Positions 8,341 through 17,060 of a stretch of DNA of 64,000 nucleotides are shown here, piece after piece. The translations under genes and the position numbers were made by a program. The notes beneath the pieces were generated by a model that saw only the letters and a list, made by a program, of their open reading frames with translations, was not told the origin of the DNA and did not search any database. Source of the stretch: Balanoglossus misakiensis (Eukaryota; Hemichordata). Each line of letters begins with the position of its first letter. The stretch's first letter is position 1. The stretch lies in assembly GCA_040954595.2 (NCBI GenBank), contig CM082589.2:12214001-12278000 (forward strand), in the 5' to 3' direction.

Positions 8341-8853
8341 GTCAGTCAGTTTCTTTTGTCAAATTAATCAATATGTGTGGGACTGCTATACATGTATATA
8401 AAACAGAATACTGCGATGGAAAATTCTATAACTTAATGTTTCAGTGGATATATGACTTAAAGTTAGCAGTATGCAGTGAATTCAACAGAAAGTGTAATTT
8501 CCTCTTGTGTGAGCTCTGTGCGACTGTGCCAATGAAAATCTCACCACAAACAAAAATGACAGGTATACACTGTATATTAGCAGCTTTGTCTCTGTAATAG
8601 CCATAGTGTTTTGAAGTTGAAAACTTGCAAAGTGTGCAGTTTTATTCACACTACAAAGGAAACATTGTTGAAACGGATTATCTGTGTACATTGTCAAACT
8701 GTACACTTGTCGCGAGATTTATTCTCAATTATATTACTAGTATATCATGCTACCGTCTGCAACTCTGATTGGACGAGAGCTAAATCCAGCGATGCTAAAA
8801 TACTCAATAATGCACTGCTGGCAGTGGTAAAACGGGCTTTCTGTTTGCCACAT
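8341..8853 (+). other. Start of intron J-K (unit 1)
   Basis: Intron sequence before the gag-pol scrap. Open frames here are unrelated to the EGF frame. The stretch 8740-8850 looks like another repeat joined to the gag-pol fragment, but no boundaries could be fixed. Confidence 0.45.
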
Positions 8854-9168
8854 GGGTTTGTTCTTTAGGTTGTTGTATGTGTTTACACCCATCATGTTTA
8901 TTGTAGAACCAGGGTCGATCAGTGAGGCAACTGCTGTTTGTTCTATCTGCACTGTTACTCGAGGCCTCCTGCCATTTGATTGTTGTACAGTGAAGCAGTA
9001 TTCATCTCCCGAGCTGTCTTCCACTTTATGCACAGCTTTGACAGTTTTATCCTTGTCTACCCTATTTGCCTTGCCTTTTGAATGGTAGCATTTGGCTAAA
9101 TGGTTAGGTTTGCCACATTTCCTGCATGACTTGCCTTTAGCTGGACATACTGAGTCATGTGGTACCAT
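8854..9168 (-). mobile_element. Ty3/gypsy-type gag-pol fragment (zinc knuckle plus protease) (unit 1)
   Basis: The minus-strand frame contains the end of one zinc knuckle (HDSVC), then a complete CX2CX4HX4C knuckle (CRKCGKPNHLAKC), a lysine-rich linker, and an aspartic-protease active-site region (ASLIDPGSTINMMG). The usual catalytic D-T/S-G triad reads D-P-G here, which should be inactive. Both sides are truncated: the upstream side ends at an inverted-repeat element starting at 9165, and the downstream side loses similarity after NLKNKP. No reverse transcriptase or LTRs are found nearby. This is a dead fragment in intron J, antisense to the EGF exons. Confidence 0.8.
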
Positions 9169-9354
9169 TATTAAAATAAGGGCCAGTCATCAAAACGTAA
9201 GTGAGCCAAAAAACTACAGGTCAGATAAATTGTTTTCTCGTAAATTCAACATTAGAATCAAATTTGGCGTTGGAAACAAACGGCGGGTCGCCAGTTCCTG
9301 GTCTGGAGGCTGGTAGAGTCACGTCTTGAAGACTGGCCCCTATTTTAATAATGG
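9165..9354. mobile_element. 190-bp MITE with 24-bp terminal inverted repeats (unit 1)
   Basis: Left end 9165-9188 begins CCATTATTAAAATA. Right end 9331-9354 is GACTGGCCCCTATTTTAATA followed by ATGG. The two are exact inverted copies in units 2-4; unit 1 has one mismatch (A for G in the GGGG run). It abuts the zinc-knuckle fragment and probably truncated it. No clear target-site duplication was seen. Other copies: 22258-22447, 37690-37879, 52579-52768. Confidence 0.75.
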
Positions 9355-9599
9355 CATTGTCATGACCGGCCAACCTTTGACCTCGGAGACCACAATGTAG
9401 AGCTATCGATCAGCTTTTCGCGTTTCAATCAAACATTGCAATCACGGGCTAAAATCACTAACTAGTTGATACCTTTTTCGGTGTTTCATCTAACCTTTGA
9501 AAGGAGTATAATAAAAATGAAATGACCGCACGTAATGTGCATTTCTTGTTCACGTGTGGGGACTATATGTGTGCGTAATGATCCAAATGCAAGGGGTCG
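9355..9599 (+). other. Intron J-K between MITE and AT-rich repeats (unit 1)
   Basis: Unclassified sequence with no coding signal. Confidence 0.45.
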
Positions 9600-10090
9600 T
9601 GTGAACAGGCCTTAAATAATGAGTTTGCGTTAAATAATGAGTTTGCGTTAAATAATAAGTTGACAAACGGCGCGAGTGCATTTTTTCATGGTTTAGAAAT
9701 CACTTATTTATATATAATTCATTATATAATGTAAATCACTCATGATATATATATAATAGACTTGCACTTAAATTATTTATAAATCACTCATGATATATAT
9801 ATAATACACTTAAATTTTTTTTATTTATAAATAATTAATTATATATAAATAATTATGTACATCACTCATGATATATATATAATAGACTGACACTGACATT
9901 GTTTATAAATAATTTATTATATATAAATAAAAGAGCATAAAATACATTTTATGTATATAATTGAATCGACTTGAAATTATTTATAAATAAATTGTCAGGA
10001 CTTAAATGGTTTGCAAATCTATAATTACATACATATAAGTATGTTAAATAACGACTTTTGAACAAATAATTTAGCTAAATAATAAGTTAA
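9600..10090. repeat. Very AT-rich region with a recurring 28-bp motif in intron J (unit 1)
   Basis: The motif ATCACTCATGATATATATAT followed by AATA occurs at 9735, 9783 and 9861, separated by TTATTTATAAATAATT-type runs. TTAAATAATGAGTTTGCG is tandemly repeated at 9614-9660. The spacing is irregular and no coding frame crosses it. Copies lie near 22705, 38135 and 53025. Confidence 0.75.
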
Positions 10091-10484
10091 CACATGGCAC
10101 CCCATACAAACATTACGTCCAGTCCAAATATTCTGCCAATTTTACATCCAATGCATTCAAATAGTGGACTGCTTCGCTTTCATCCAGTTTTCATGTGCAT
10201 CGTATAAGTAGACTTTTGTTTTGTCCCGTCTTTTCACCGAATTTGCTCTTTTCCAAATCTCCGACACAGACTATGATCGTCACATTCTTGTCTGTTGTTA
10301 GAACAGCACACTGCCATATGGCATTGACTGTATACAGTTTCTGTTACCAATATCTCTGGTTTGGCATTTTCCTGTCCTCAATCTTTTGCCAGGGATTTTT
10401 GTGTCCCCAACCCGCGTGAGAATCCCACGTCTTTGAAGGTATGACTGTGACTATAAGATTCTATAAATCTCTGTTTATTTTCAG
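10091..10484 (+). other. End of intron J-K (unit 1)
   Basis: Unclassified intron sequence before exon K. The short + frame at 10195-10419 has no recognisable domain. Confidence 0.45.
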
Positions 10485-10615
10485 CACAAACATCATGTGC
10501 TGATTGCCCAGCTGGTAACCAATGTCCAAATGGTAACACTGTGATTTTATGCTCGGCTGGTTATTACAGTTCGGCCTTGGACAAAGGATGTCTCGCTGTA
10601 CCTCTTGCATAACAG
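10485..10615 (+). pseudogene. Exon K, GCC2/GCC3-like cysteine-rich module with frameshift (unit 1)
   Basis: Acceptor TTATTTTCAG, donor GTAAAC, phase-1 start. It reads SCADCPAGNQCPNG, then LCSAGYYSSALDKG, the CxxCPAGxxC...CxxGYYS pattern of GCC2/GCC3 (ephrin-receptor-like) modules. After DKG the expected continuation SRCTSCIT is in another frame, while the original frame hits TAA just before the donor. The length of 131 bp is one short of a symmetric 132, consistent with a single-base deletion near 10590. It is followed 255 bp later by exon L. Confidence 0.68.
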
Positions 10616-10869
10616 GTAAACTTCTACCCACCAACCTTTATTTCCAACATCAAACATTAGGTCAGGTAATTTACTAACTGAAAAATAGGATGGGAACATT
10701 TTCCATTTCTGTATTTAAAATTTACTGATATAATATATGAATGAAAAAATGACAATTTTTCCAAATTTGAATAGACCTCTATTTATGAAAATAATTAAAA
10801 TTTGCGCCAATTTTTTACAGTGGTATTCAAAGGTTAACTTGGTGTGTATATTCTTTGTTTGATTTACAG

Positions 10870-11003
10870 ATCAGCCGGTGCTGAACAGTGTACTATTTGT
10901 GAGCAAGGGTACGCCTGCACAGATCCCAGTGCATCGCAATTCAAGTGTACCAAGGGTTACGTGTCATTGGCTGGTGCAACAAACTGTACCAGATGTACAA
11001 ATG
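10870..11003 (+). pseudogene. Exon L, GCC2/GCC3-like module, out of phase by one base (unit 1)
   Basis: Acceptor TTGATTTACAG, donor GTAAGA. It reads SAGAEQCTICEQGYAC, FKCTKGYVSLAG and TNCTRCTN, a repeated CxxCxxGxxC...CxxGYxSxxG...CxxC pattern typical of GCC2/GCC3 modules. The frame is open through the exon but begins in phase 2 and ends in phase 1. At 134 bp it is one base short of the symmetric 135, so one base was probably lost near the 5' end (ATCAGCC). It could still code if joined to a phase-2 donor, and exon N ends in phase 2. Confidence 0.66.
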
Positions 11004-11386
11004 GTAAGATTGTGGTACTTGTTCAGTTTGCTGTGTGATGAAACTGAGTGGTATGTGTGTATGCATGTATGTGTTTACAACAGATTTTCAAGTCAGTGCG
11101 ACTGGGGTTATGTATGTGTGTGTATGTATGTATGTATGTGTTTACAACAGATTATCAACTCAGTGCGAAATCTTGCGAGACCCGGTTAGCCATGTGAGAT
11201 CTCGCAGAGTCTTATGATATTCAGAAAATGGTTGATTAGAAATGACGTTTAATGTCCTCCAAAGAATTTTCTACATGCCCGTATACTTGTCTCAGAATTA
11301 TGAAGTGAATCATCTCAAGTAATTTGTTATTTTAAATGACACTGTATCACAAATACTTCACTAAAAACCTCATTTTCTTTAATCAG
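11004..11386 (+). other. Intron L-M (unit 1)
   Basis: 383-bp intron holding the short duplication at 11068-11168. The remainder is unclassified. Confidence 0.55.
11068..11168. repeat. Short direct duplication with GTAT microsatellite (unit 1)
   Basis: TATGTGTTTACAACAGATT plus following bases recur at 11068 and 11135, separated by a GTAT/GTGT run. Units 2-4 have GTGTGTGTGTA where unit 1 has GTATGTGTGTG. Confidence 0.75.
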
Positions 11387-11584
11387 ATGAAATAAGTGAG
11401 GAGCCTGCACGCACATCCCGTCTTCTGTGCCCTGCTGGACAATCGTGTTCAGATCCAATGTAAGATCCGCTTGACTGTGGCAATGGTGAATATGCTATGG
11501 AAGGCGACGGCACATGCACGCCTTGTCCAGCAGGATCCAAGTGTCCAACCATGTCACCCGTAGTTGATTGTTCAACAGTTACTG
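11387..11584 (+). pseudogene. Exon M, GCC2/GCC3-like module with TAA stop (unit 1)
   Basis: 198-bp phase 1-1 exon with acceptor CTTTAATCAG and donor GTAAGT. It reads LLCPAGQSCSDPM, then TAA (11461-11463), then DCGNGEYAMEGDGTCTPC and PAGSKCPTMS. The CPAGxxC and CTPCPAGxxC motifs mark it as a GCC2/GCC3-type module. The stop lies in AATGTAAGATCC, which also makes a good 5' splice-site match (GTAAGA at 11460). It spans about one and a half modules, which explains the larger size. Confidence 0.72.
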
Positions 11585-11725
11585 GTAAGTTGGGCTGCAA
11601 ATTACTCTTATGACTTCCCTGTGTTATAGCATGACATACACAGAAAATTAAACTGTTATGCTCATTGGAGTTGATATTGTGATGCACTTTGAAAAACACA
11701 ATGATTCCACTGAAGAGGTATTGTA

Positions 11726-11900
11726 CAGTAACACCTGTGATTACGGACATCTCTCTAATAAGGGATCGTTGGACCAAACCAATCGTTCTTTGAATTTTTT
11801 CTGTGATAGGTTCATACTCGCTAGGTTCGGCCAAGTCCTTCTGGTTATGAATGCACAACTACAAATGTCACACAGTGCGCTACAGGGAAGTAAAGTGTTG
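11726..11900 (+). mobile_element. Pogo/Tigger-like terminal fragment in intron M (unit 1)
   Basis: After a TA dinucleotide, CAGTAACACCTGTGATTACG continues to GGACATCTCTCTAATAAG. This matches in layout the terminus found in intron D (CAGTAAAACCTGTCTTTATG, then GGACACCTCTCTAAT). No second terminus was found and the right limit is approximate. Copies start near 24819, 40251 and 55140. Confidence 0.4.
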
Positions 11901-12025
11901 AAGGAGGTAAGTCTTGAAATCTCTTTTCTTCTGGTCTCGATTTGAACATGGTTCCACAAGTTGTTTACATCACTTGTAGTTTTACATATTTTTTTAGTTC
12001 AACAGCTATGCTATACATGGTGTCC

Positions 12026-12663
12026 TGAGAAGTCGACCAGTATGAGAAGTCGGTATCGGCCAGTACGAGAAGTCGGCCTGTGGGAGAGAACCCTGGTACT
12101 TTGTGTTATATATAACTGTTTCACTACGAAATGTTTCCTTGATGTACAGGAGCTGAGATATTTGTACAAATAGCCGATGAATTTTAAAACTGTCTGTTCA
12201 CTTTTCATGTACGTCACCGGGGTACGTCAACATCAGTCACCTGCACTTCTTGAGCTGCGCCAGTAGTCTGTTCCTTGTCACGTTTGTTTGTTTGTTTGTT
12301 TGGTGTTGTCTCAGAAAGTATGAATATACACATACATCTTCTATGTATTTTAGTAGGCTTTGAAACAACTCCCTTTAATCAGAAATGTCACAGGAATTTG
12401 GCGAACAACCTAAGCTCCTTACGCGGATACGGGGATGGGGAACTGGTACGGATGCCAGACGCCATTATTTGAAATGACGCCATTGTGTTGTCAAGAATTT
12501 GGGAAATCCGTCCAAATGAAAATATTTAGTGCAATTATATTTTATTAAGTGTTGTTATAAGTAATCTGGGTCATCACTGCACTATTCGGGTACAAGTTCA
12601 ACAACTGGCCGACTTCTCATACGCGCGTAGTGGCTGACTTCTAATCTGGCCGACTTCTCATGT
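12026..12663. mobile_element. DNA element with subterminal GAGAAGTCGGCC repeats (unit 1)
   Basis: Three copies of GAGAAGTCGRCC/GTA lie at the left end (12028, 12045, 12067). Three inverted copies (GGCCGACTTCTC, GGCTGACTTCTA, GGCCGACTTCTC) lie at the right end (12608-12660). Clustered, opposed subterminal repeats are typical of transposase-binding sites in non-autonomous DNA transposons. There is no coding content. It includes a GTTT microsatellite that differs between units (12283-12301). Other copies: 25119-25748, 40551-41180, 55440-56077. Confidence 0.6.
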
Positions 12664-12844
12664 ATTCCTATACATTAGTGAAAATTGGGGAAACTGGTGT
12701 TTTCAGACAACTTATGAAGTCCCTTTCGCAATATTAACTCTAAAACAGCGGGTGATATTCCTTTTAAAATTTAACCAAATAAGCATACTTGAACTCTGTC
12801 ATATCGGCAAAACACTCACTACACAAGCTGCTGTTATTCTACAG

Positions 12845-13061
12845 ACATGACATGTGCTGATTGCGGCGTAGGTAACTACTGTCCAGATGGGTCAGACAGC
12901 CCCATTCCTTGTCCATCAAGTTATTATGCTGACACAGCCACAGAAGTATCCTGTACCCCTTGCGATCCAGGCTGTCAGTGTGCAGCAACATCACCCACTT
13001 GCCTGCACATCAAGAACCTACTCTCTGGGACCATCAACAACATGTACTCCCCTTCTACCAG
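12845..13061 (+). CDS. Exon N, open GCC2/GCC3-like cysteine-rich exon (unit 1)
   Basis: Acceptor GTTATTCTACAG, phase-1 start, frame fully open. It reads MTCADCGVGNYCPDGSDS, CPSSYYADTA and SCTPCDPGCQC, the CxxCxxGxYC...C...YY...CxxC layout of GCC2/GCC3 modules, followed by a non-cysteine tail. The donor assumed here (CCAG then GTTTGT at 13062) leaves phase 2, which does not fit the phase-1 exons O or A downstream. Either another donor is used or the tail has drifted. A donor-like TAG/GTAACT lies inside at 12871. Sequence after 13061 looks intronic. Confidence 0.68.
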
Positions 13062-13881
13062 GTTTGTAGTCGTCTTAGTCGTAAAAACATATTTAAGGTG
13101 TTGGGCACCTCGAAATAAAGGGTCGTCTGATCATGTTAAAATTAATACTGATGATACTATGACTTCTAAACATTTAATCTATGGAATAAAAATTGGGGGT
13201 CAACCATCTAGAGTTTTGAAAAAGCGCCCTTTATCTAGCACCTCTTTCAGATTTTGCCAGGCTCGTAGATTTTTGTAAAATGGCCTCAAAAATAAGAATT
13301 TTGGAAGGTTTGTCATATTTTTTCACCATTGTAGAATCTAAATGTTCTGAATTATTTTATTTTTAGCAATTTTGAGATTGCTTCATGTTCAGTATGATAA
13401 TCGCATGTCAATACAACTGTTACATTAAAGGAAAAGTTCAAATCCGCCTAAAACCACATTGCATTGGTACCTAGTTAAGTTGTCCTCACTTCTGACGCAA
13501 AATTTTGATGTGCAATGCACGTGTCTGTGAAATTGACGAATAAAAAAATTGTATACCAGTGCAAAATTAAAAACTCCCTGTGCAGCCTTCTTGGCAACTG
13601 CATGCTGGGAAAAGTACTCGGATGATGACGAAAAAGTTTCGGGGTTCCGGGTAGTGCTACCCCGGAATACAATGTTGGGTGCAGACTCCAACTATGGAAA
13701 AGAGATGCAGAATGTCATGTGATATAGTAGTGAAAACAAATACACGTTGGTTCACGTATTTCAGCTCTCAGCAATCAGGGTGCATTAAAAGGCCTTGATT
13801 GGTGTGATATTCACAATTGATGATTATAAATACTTACAGTTGTATACTGTTTTATTTTGTAAATATTGTGTACATTTGCAG
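13062..13881 (+). other. Intron N-O (unit 1)
   Basis: 820 bp without recognised coding content. From about 13423 (TTAAAGGAAAAGTTCAAATC) to about 13700 the base composition changes and the sequence looks like an interspersed repeat, but no inverted end was found. Confidence 0.45.
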
Positions 13882-14011
13882 CAATGAATCCGTGCGAACA
13901 CAAACCTTAACCCATGCCGGAATGCTGGTACTTGCCAAGCAATCCAGGGATCTTGTACAGGCGTCACATGTCTATGTGCTGGCTGCTACCTGGGCTTCAC
14001 ATGTGAAACAC
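13882..14011 (+). pseudogene. Exon O, eight-cysteine EGF-like exon with 7-bp insertion (unit 1)
   Basis: Acceptor CATTTGCAG, donor GTGAGT. The beginning reads MNPC; the rest, in another frame, reads CRNAGTC, GSCTGVTCLC and AGCYLGFTCET, with C2-C6, Ca and Cb all correct. The two frames are separated by seven extra bases (ACCTTAA, about 13903-13909) between C1 and C2. Leaving them out gives the expected EHNPC and a 123-bp phase 1-1 exon. The insertion brings an in-frame TAA and shifts the frame. Apart from it the exon is undamaged. Confidence 0.78.
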
Positions 14012-14241
14012 GTGAGTACAGTACTTTGTCATTTATTAAAAAATCTAAGTGCTGAGGTACATTGTAGTAATAATAGCAGGTGTAGTCATTATCATCATCA
14101 TCATCATCTTTAAGTCAGTCATATGATCGGTAATAAAAACAGTAAAATCACCAGTATAAAAACATAACAGAGAAATAATGAACGTGTACTGGTGTTACCA
14201 TAGGTAACTGTTGTATAAAATTTTGAATTCCTGTCTTCCAG

Positions 14242-14364
14242 TTCCTAATCCATGCTTCACTAGTCCTTGTCTCAATGGAGGTACCTGCCAACAACAGGCA
14301 AATTCTTGTACTGCCACCATTGGCATGTGCACAGAGTGTTACTAGGGAAACAGGTGTGAGACAA
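14242..14364 (+). pseudogene. Exon P, EGF-like pseudoexon: TAG stop and C4 lost (unit 1)
   Basis: 123-bp phase 1-1 exon with acceptor TCTTCCAG and donor GTAAGT. It reads NPCFTSPCLNGGTC, NSCTATIGMC, TECY, then TAG (14343-14345), then GNRC. C4 is glycine (GGC, one base from TGC), which would leave C2 unpaired. The stop replaces the residue that is lysine in exon A (YKG), one base from AAG. Ca and Cb are kept. It is the last exon before the CR1/L2-like fragment that ends each unit. Confidence 0.76.
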
Positions 14365-14459
14365 GTAAGTTTGAATCTATAGCAGTTAATAATGATAATT
14401 ATCATTTTTTTTTATTATGATTTAAACTTCACTGATGTTGTACAAACACAAAAATAGAA

Positions 14460-14934
14460 ATAATAATAATAATAATAATAATTTATTTGTATAGCGTCAG
14501 TATCCACAAAAAATGTGATCAATGACGCTTAAAGCAAAAGTACAATACAACACAACAAATGGCTAAAAAACAGATTTAAAAAGTAAAGTTTTAACATTTG
14601 ATTTAAAAACAGATAAGTCTGGTGCCTGGCGAATGGTGAGTGGAAGATTATTCCAAAGAATTGGAGCAGCAACAGTAAAAGCACGATCACCATAACTCTT
14701 GGTGCGTGATCGAACAGGGCAGAGTTTGAACTGATCAGCTGACCTCAAATTGCGACACGGAACATATAGATTAGTCATGCTAGAAAGATAGATTGGACCA
14801 AGTTTATGAATGGATTTAAAAATGAGAACTAACATCTTAAAAACAATACGCTCTGTAACAGGTAGCCAGTGCAACTGATACAAAATTGGAGTGATGTGAC
14901 AGGTGATTTTTGAACGAGTAACAATTAGAAAGGG
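14460..14934 (-). mobile_element. 5'-truncated CR1/L2-type non-LTR retroelement, 3' end (unit 1)
   Basis: The minus strand encodes the end of a reverse-transcriptase ORF (about 14563-14930), with the characteristic strings LHWLPVTERIVFKMLVLIFK, GDRAFTVAAPILWNNLPLTI and VFKSNVKTLLF. A short 3' UTR follows, ending in a TAA/TTA microsatellite at 14460-14483, typical of CR1/L2-clade elements. It is truncated at 14934, leaving only the extreme C-terminus, so it is immobile. Its identical position in every unit shows that it inserted before the amplification. Confidence 0.85.
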
Positions 14935-15149
14935 ACAGCAGCTTAGCTCTATTCCTTTTCCAAAGTGTTTGTTCTTTTAAACTACCTGTTTTTTATTTAT
15001 TCTGATTATGCTAATATGCTAATTTGTCGGTTTGTCACATCACAATTTTTGTAGGAAACTCACCCCTGGGAATTTTTTTCAGCCACTGACATACATTCAT
15101 AATCACATGACATTGATGATCATGGAAAATTTGACCCTTTTCCTTGTAG

Positions 15150-15272
15150 GACTCAACCAGTGTCCACCAAATCCGTGCCAGAATGGTGGCTTCTGTCAAC
15201 CGGCTCGAAATTCCTGCTTTGATCTCACCTGCATATGTACTGGTTGCTACAAAGGTGATAGGTGTGAGATAT
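15150..15272 (+). CDS. Exon A, intact EGF-like (unit 2)
   Basis: No coding change from the first copy; same GTAAGT donor. Confidence 0.84.
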
Positions 15273-15826
15273 GTAAGTATACAGCGCAGTCTCTTTTACC
15301 TTTTGTCTCTGATGCATTCAAATACTGCATGTTTCCTGAGCATAGGTGTAGCCATCACCACAGCAGAGCTTGGAGCGTTCTTGACATCGAATGCAAGATT
15401 ACACTCTTCCCAATCAAAATCACTTTCGTAGCGCATAATGTCTTGATTGTCTTAGTTCAAGAAACATTATGCGCGACTGGCCAATTTTACAGCCTTTTGT
15501 CAACGCACATCCACTATGGAAATTCTCACTCCAGGCCAGATAGTGTAAATTTACATATGAGTCTACAGGTATGCTTGAAGTCAAGTCAAGCATTTGCAAG
15601 GAACCCTCCTCCAGTACACAGGTCTTTGATTTCATGAAGGGAAGCCCTTGCCTCACAGTCACTGCCACATGATCTATGGAGGTGTGAACAACTTGATACC
15701 AGCCTAATATAAGTTGTAGGCACAATCACTCCACACACCCTTGCCATAATTCTGCAAGGTTTTTGCCATATATGTACTGTAGAATGAGTAGCAAGGAATA
15801 AAATGGCGTCCTTTCTTAATTTCCAG

Positions 15827-15940
15827 TGCAAAACCCCTGTGATCCCAACCCATGTATGAATGGTGGATTTTGCCAGCAAACATCGTGCAATTTCTATTCA
15901 TGCCAGTGTGTGAACTCTTACACAGGTGACATCTGTCAAA
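15827..15940 (+). pseudogene. Exon B body, split by transposon (unit 2)
   Basis: Same break at TGTCAAA. The displaced donor GTGAGT lies at 17069. Confidence 0.74.
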
Positions 15941-17060
15941 CCATAGACCCTAGAGAAAGAAGGACGAGCAACTGCGGCAAAGATCAAAGGGTTTGGGGAT
16001 TATCTGTATGATGATGTTCTTTTGCATATAATTAACACCCAGGACAGTTGGACAATGACTTCCTTACTTCGGCACGTGTCGACCCCACCAGTGATGCGAA
16101 AACTTGCCACCAAACTGACACTCCTGCATTTCAGCAGCCACTGCGTTTTTTTCTAAAATTCTAAAAGTATTACGATGTCTGTGCTAATTATTATGGTCGT
16201 CTGTCGGATGAACGGTCATTTCTAGTGCCACAAGCTTCATTTAAAAATTGTAAACAAATCATCCATGCCAAATTCCTGTTTAACTTGTGCAGATGTGTTC
16301 CATAAATGATTGCTGCGTTCAACCACGTTGCAGTTTTCTCGTCTTCTGCGAGATGTTCTAAGGTGTTTGTGATAACTTCACGCAAAACGCGAGACTTTGC
16401 GTTAGTTTATACACAGTTTATTTGCAAATTGGATTATTGGGATTTACCTGGAAATAATGTATGCAAAAGAACATCATTTCAAGAAAAAACTGGAGTTGCG
16501 CGTCCTTCTTGCATGTCCGACTGGGCACTCATATTTCTTGGTAACGCTGACACTTTTCGTAATAATTTTATGTTTGCGTGAAGCATTGAAACAAAAATTG
16601 TGGTTTAGGGGCATTTTATTTCGCAGTGCGTGAACAATAAAACAGATTTCACGAAAACAATTTATAAACAAACTGGCTGGATTTTCATGTGTGCGCTATT
16701 GCCGCCAGGCAACCCTCGGTACGGTTAGCTCACAGCCTTGTGAAATACCCGGACTGTTAGACAAAAGATGCTTGTTTTGGACGCTGTCAGACTCAGAGGT
16801 GCCAAATTCCTGTTTAACTTGTGCAGATGTGTTCCATAAATGATTGCTGCGTTCAACCACGTTGCAGTTTTCTCGTCTTCTGCGAGATGTTCTAAGGTGT
16901 TTGTGATAACTTCAGGCAAAACGCGAGACTTTGCGTTAGTTTATACACACTTTATTTGCAAATTGGATTATTGGGATTTACCTGGAAATAATGTATGCAA
17001 AAGAACATCATTTCAAGAAAAAACTGGAGTTGCGCGTCCTTCTTTCTCTAGGGTCCATGG
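15941..17060. mobile_element. TIR transposon in exon B (unit 2)
   Basis: Contains 1.46 copies of the 534-bp repeat. The second copy carries the TTCAGGCAAA variant shared with units 1 and 5. Confidence 0.7.

Larger units (their letters stand above)
32..14934 (+). repeat. Tandem segmental unit 1 (14,903 bp)
   Basis: First complete unit of the head-to-tail array. I place the boundary arbitrarily at the 5'-truncated end of the CR1/L2-like fragment, because every unit begins with the same sequence (acagcagcttagctctattc) just after it. The unit holds exons A-P, a transposon in exon B, a gag-pol scrap, several inverted-repeat elements and the CR1/L2-like fragment at its right end. The true duplication junction cannot be located, since no non-repeated flank is present in the window. 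Confidence 0.93.

Noticed and set aside
8229-8597. A 122-residue + strand open frame across exon J.
   Set aside because: It uses a frame different from the EGF cysteine pattern and continues into the intron.
9735-9890. Regularly recurring motifs that could suggest a CRISPR-like array.
   Set aside because: Only three copies with unequal AT-rich spacers, in intron-rich animal DNA with no cas genes.
11379-11858. A 159-residue minus-strand open frame.
   Set aside because: It is antisense to exon M and the pogo-like terminus; proline and serine runs mirror the GCC2/GCC3 coding strand. No domain is recognised.
14563-14883. A conserved 106-residue minus-strand gene at each unit end.
   Set aside because: The sequence is the C-terminus of a CR1/L2-type reverse-transcriptase ORF with a 3' microsatellite tail; it is a truncated retroelement, not a host gene.
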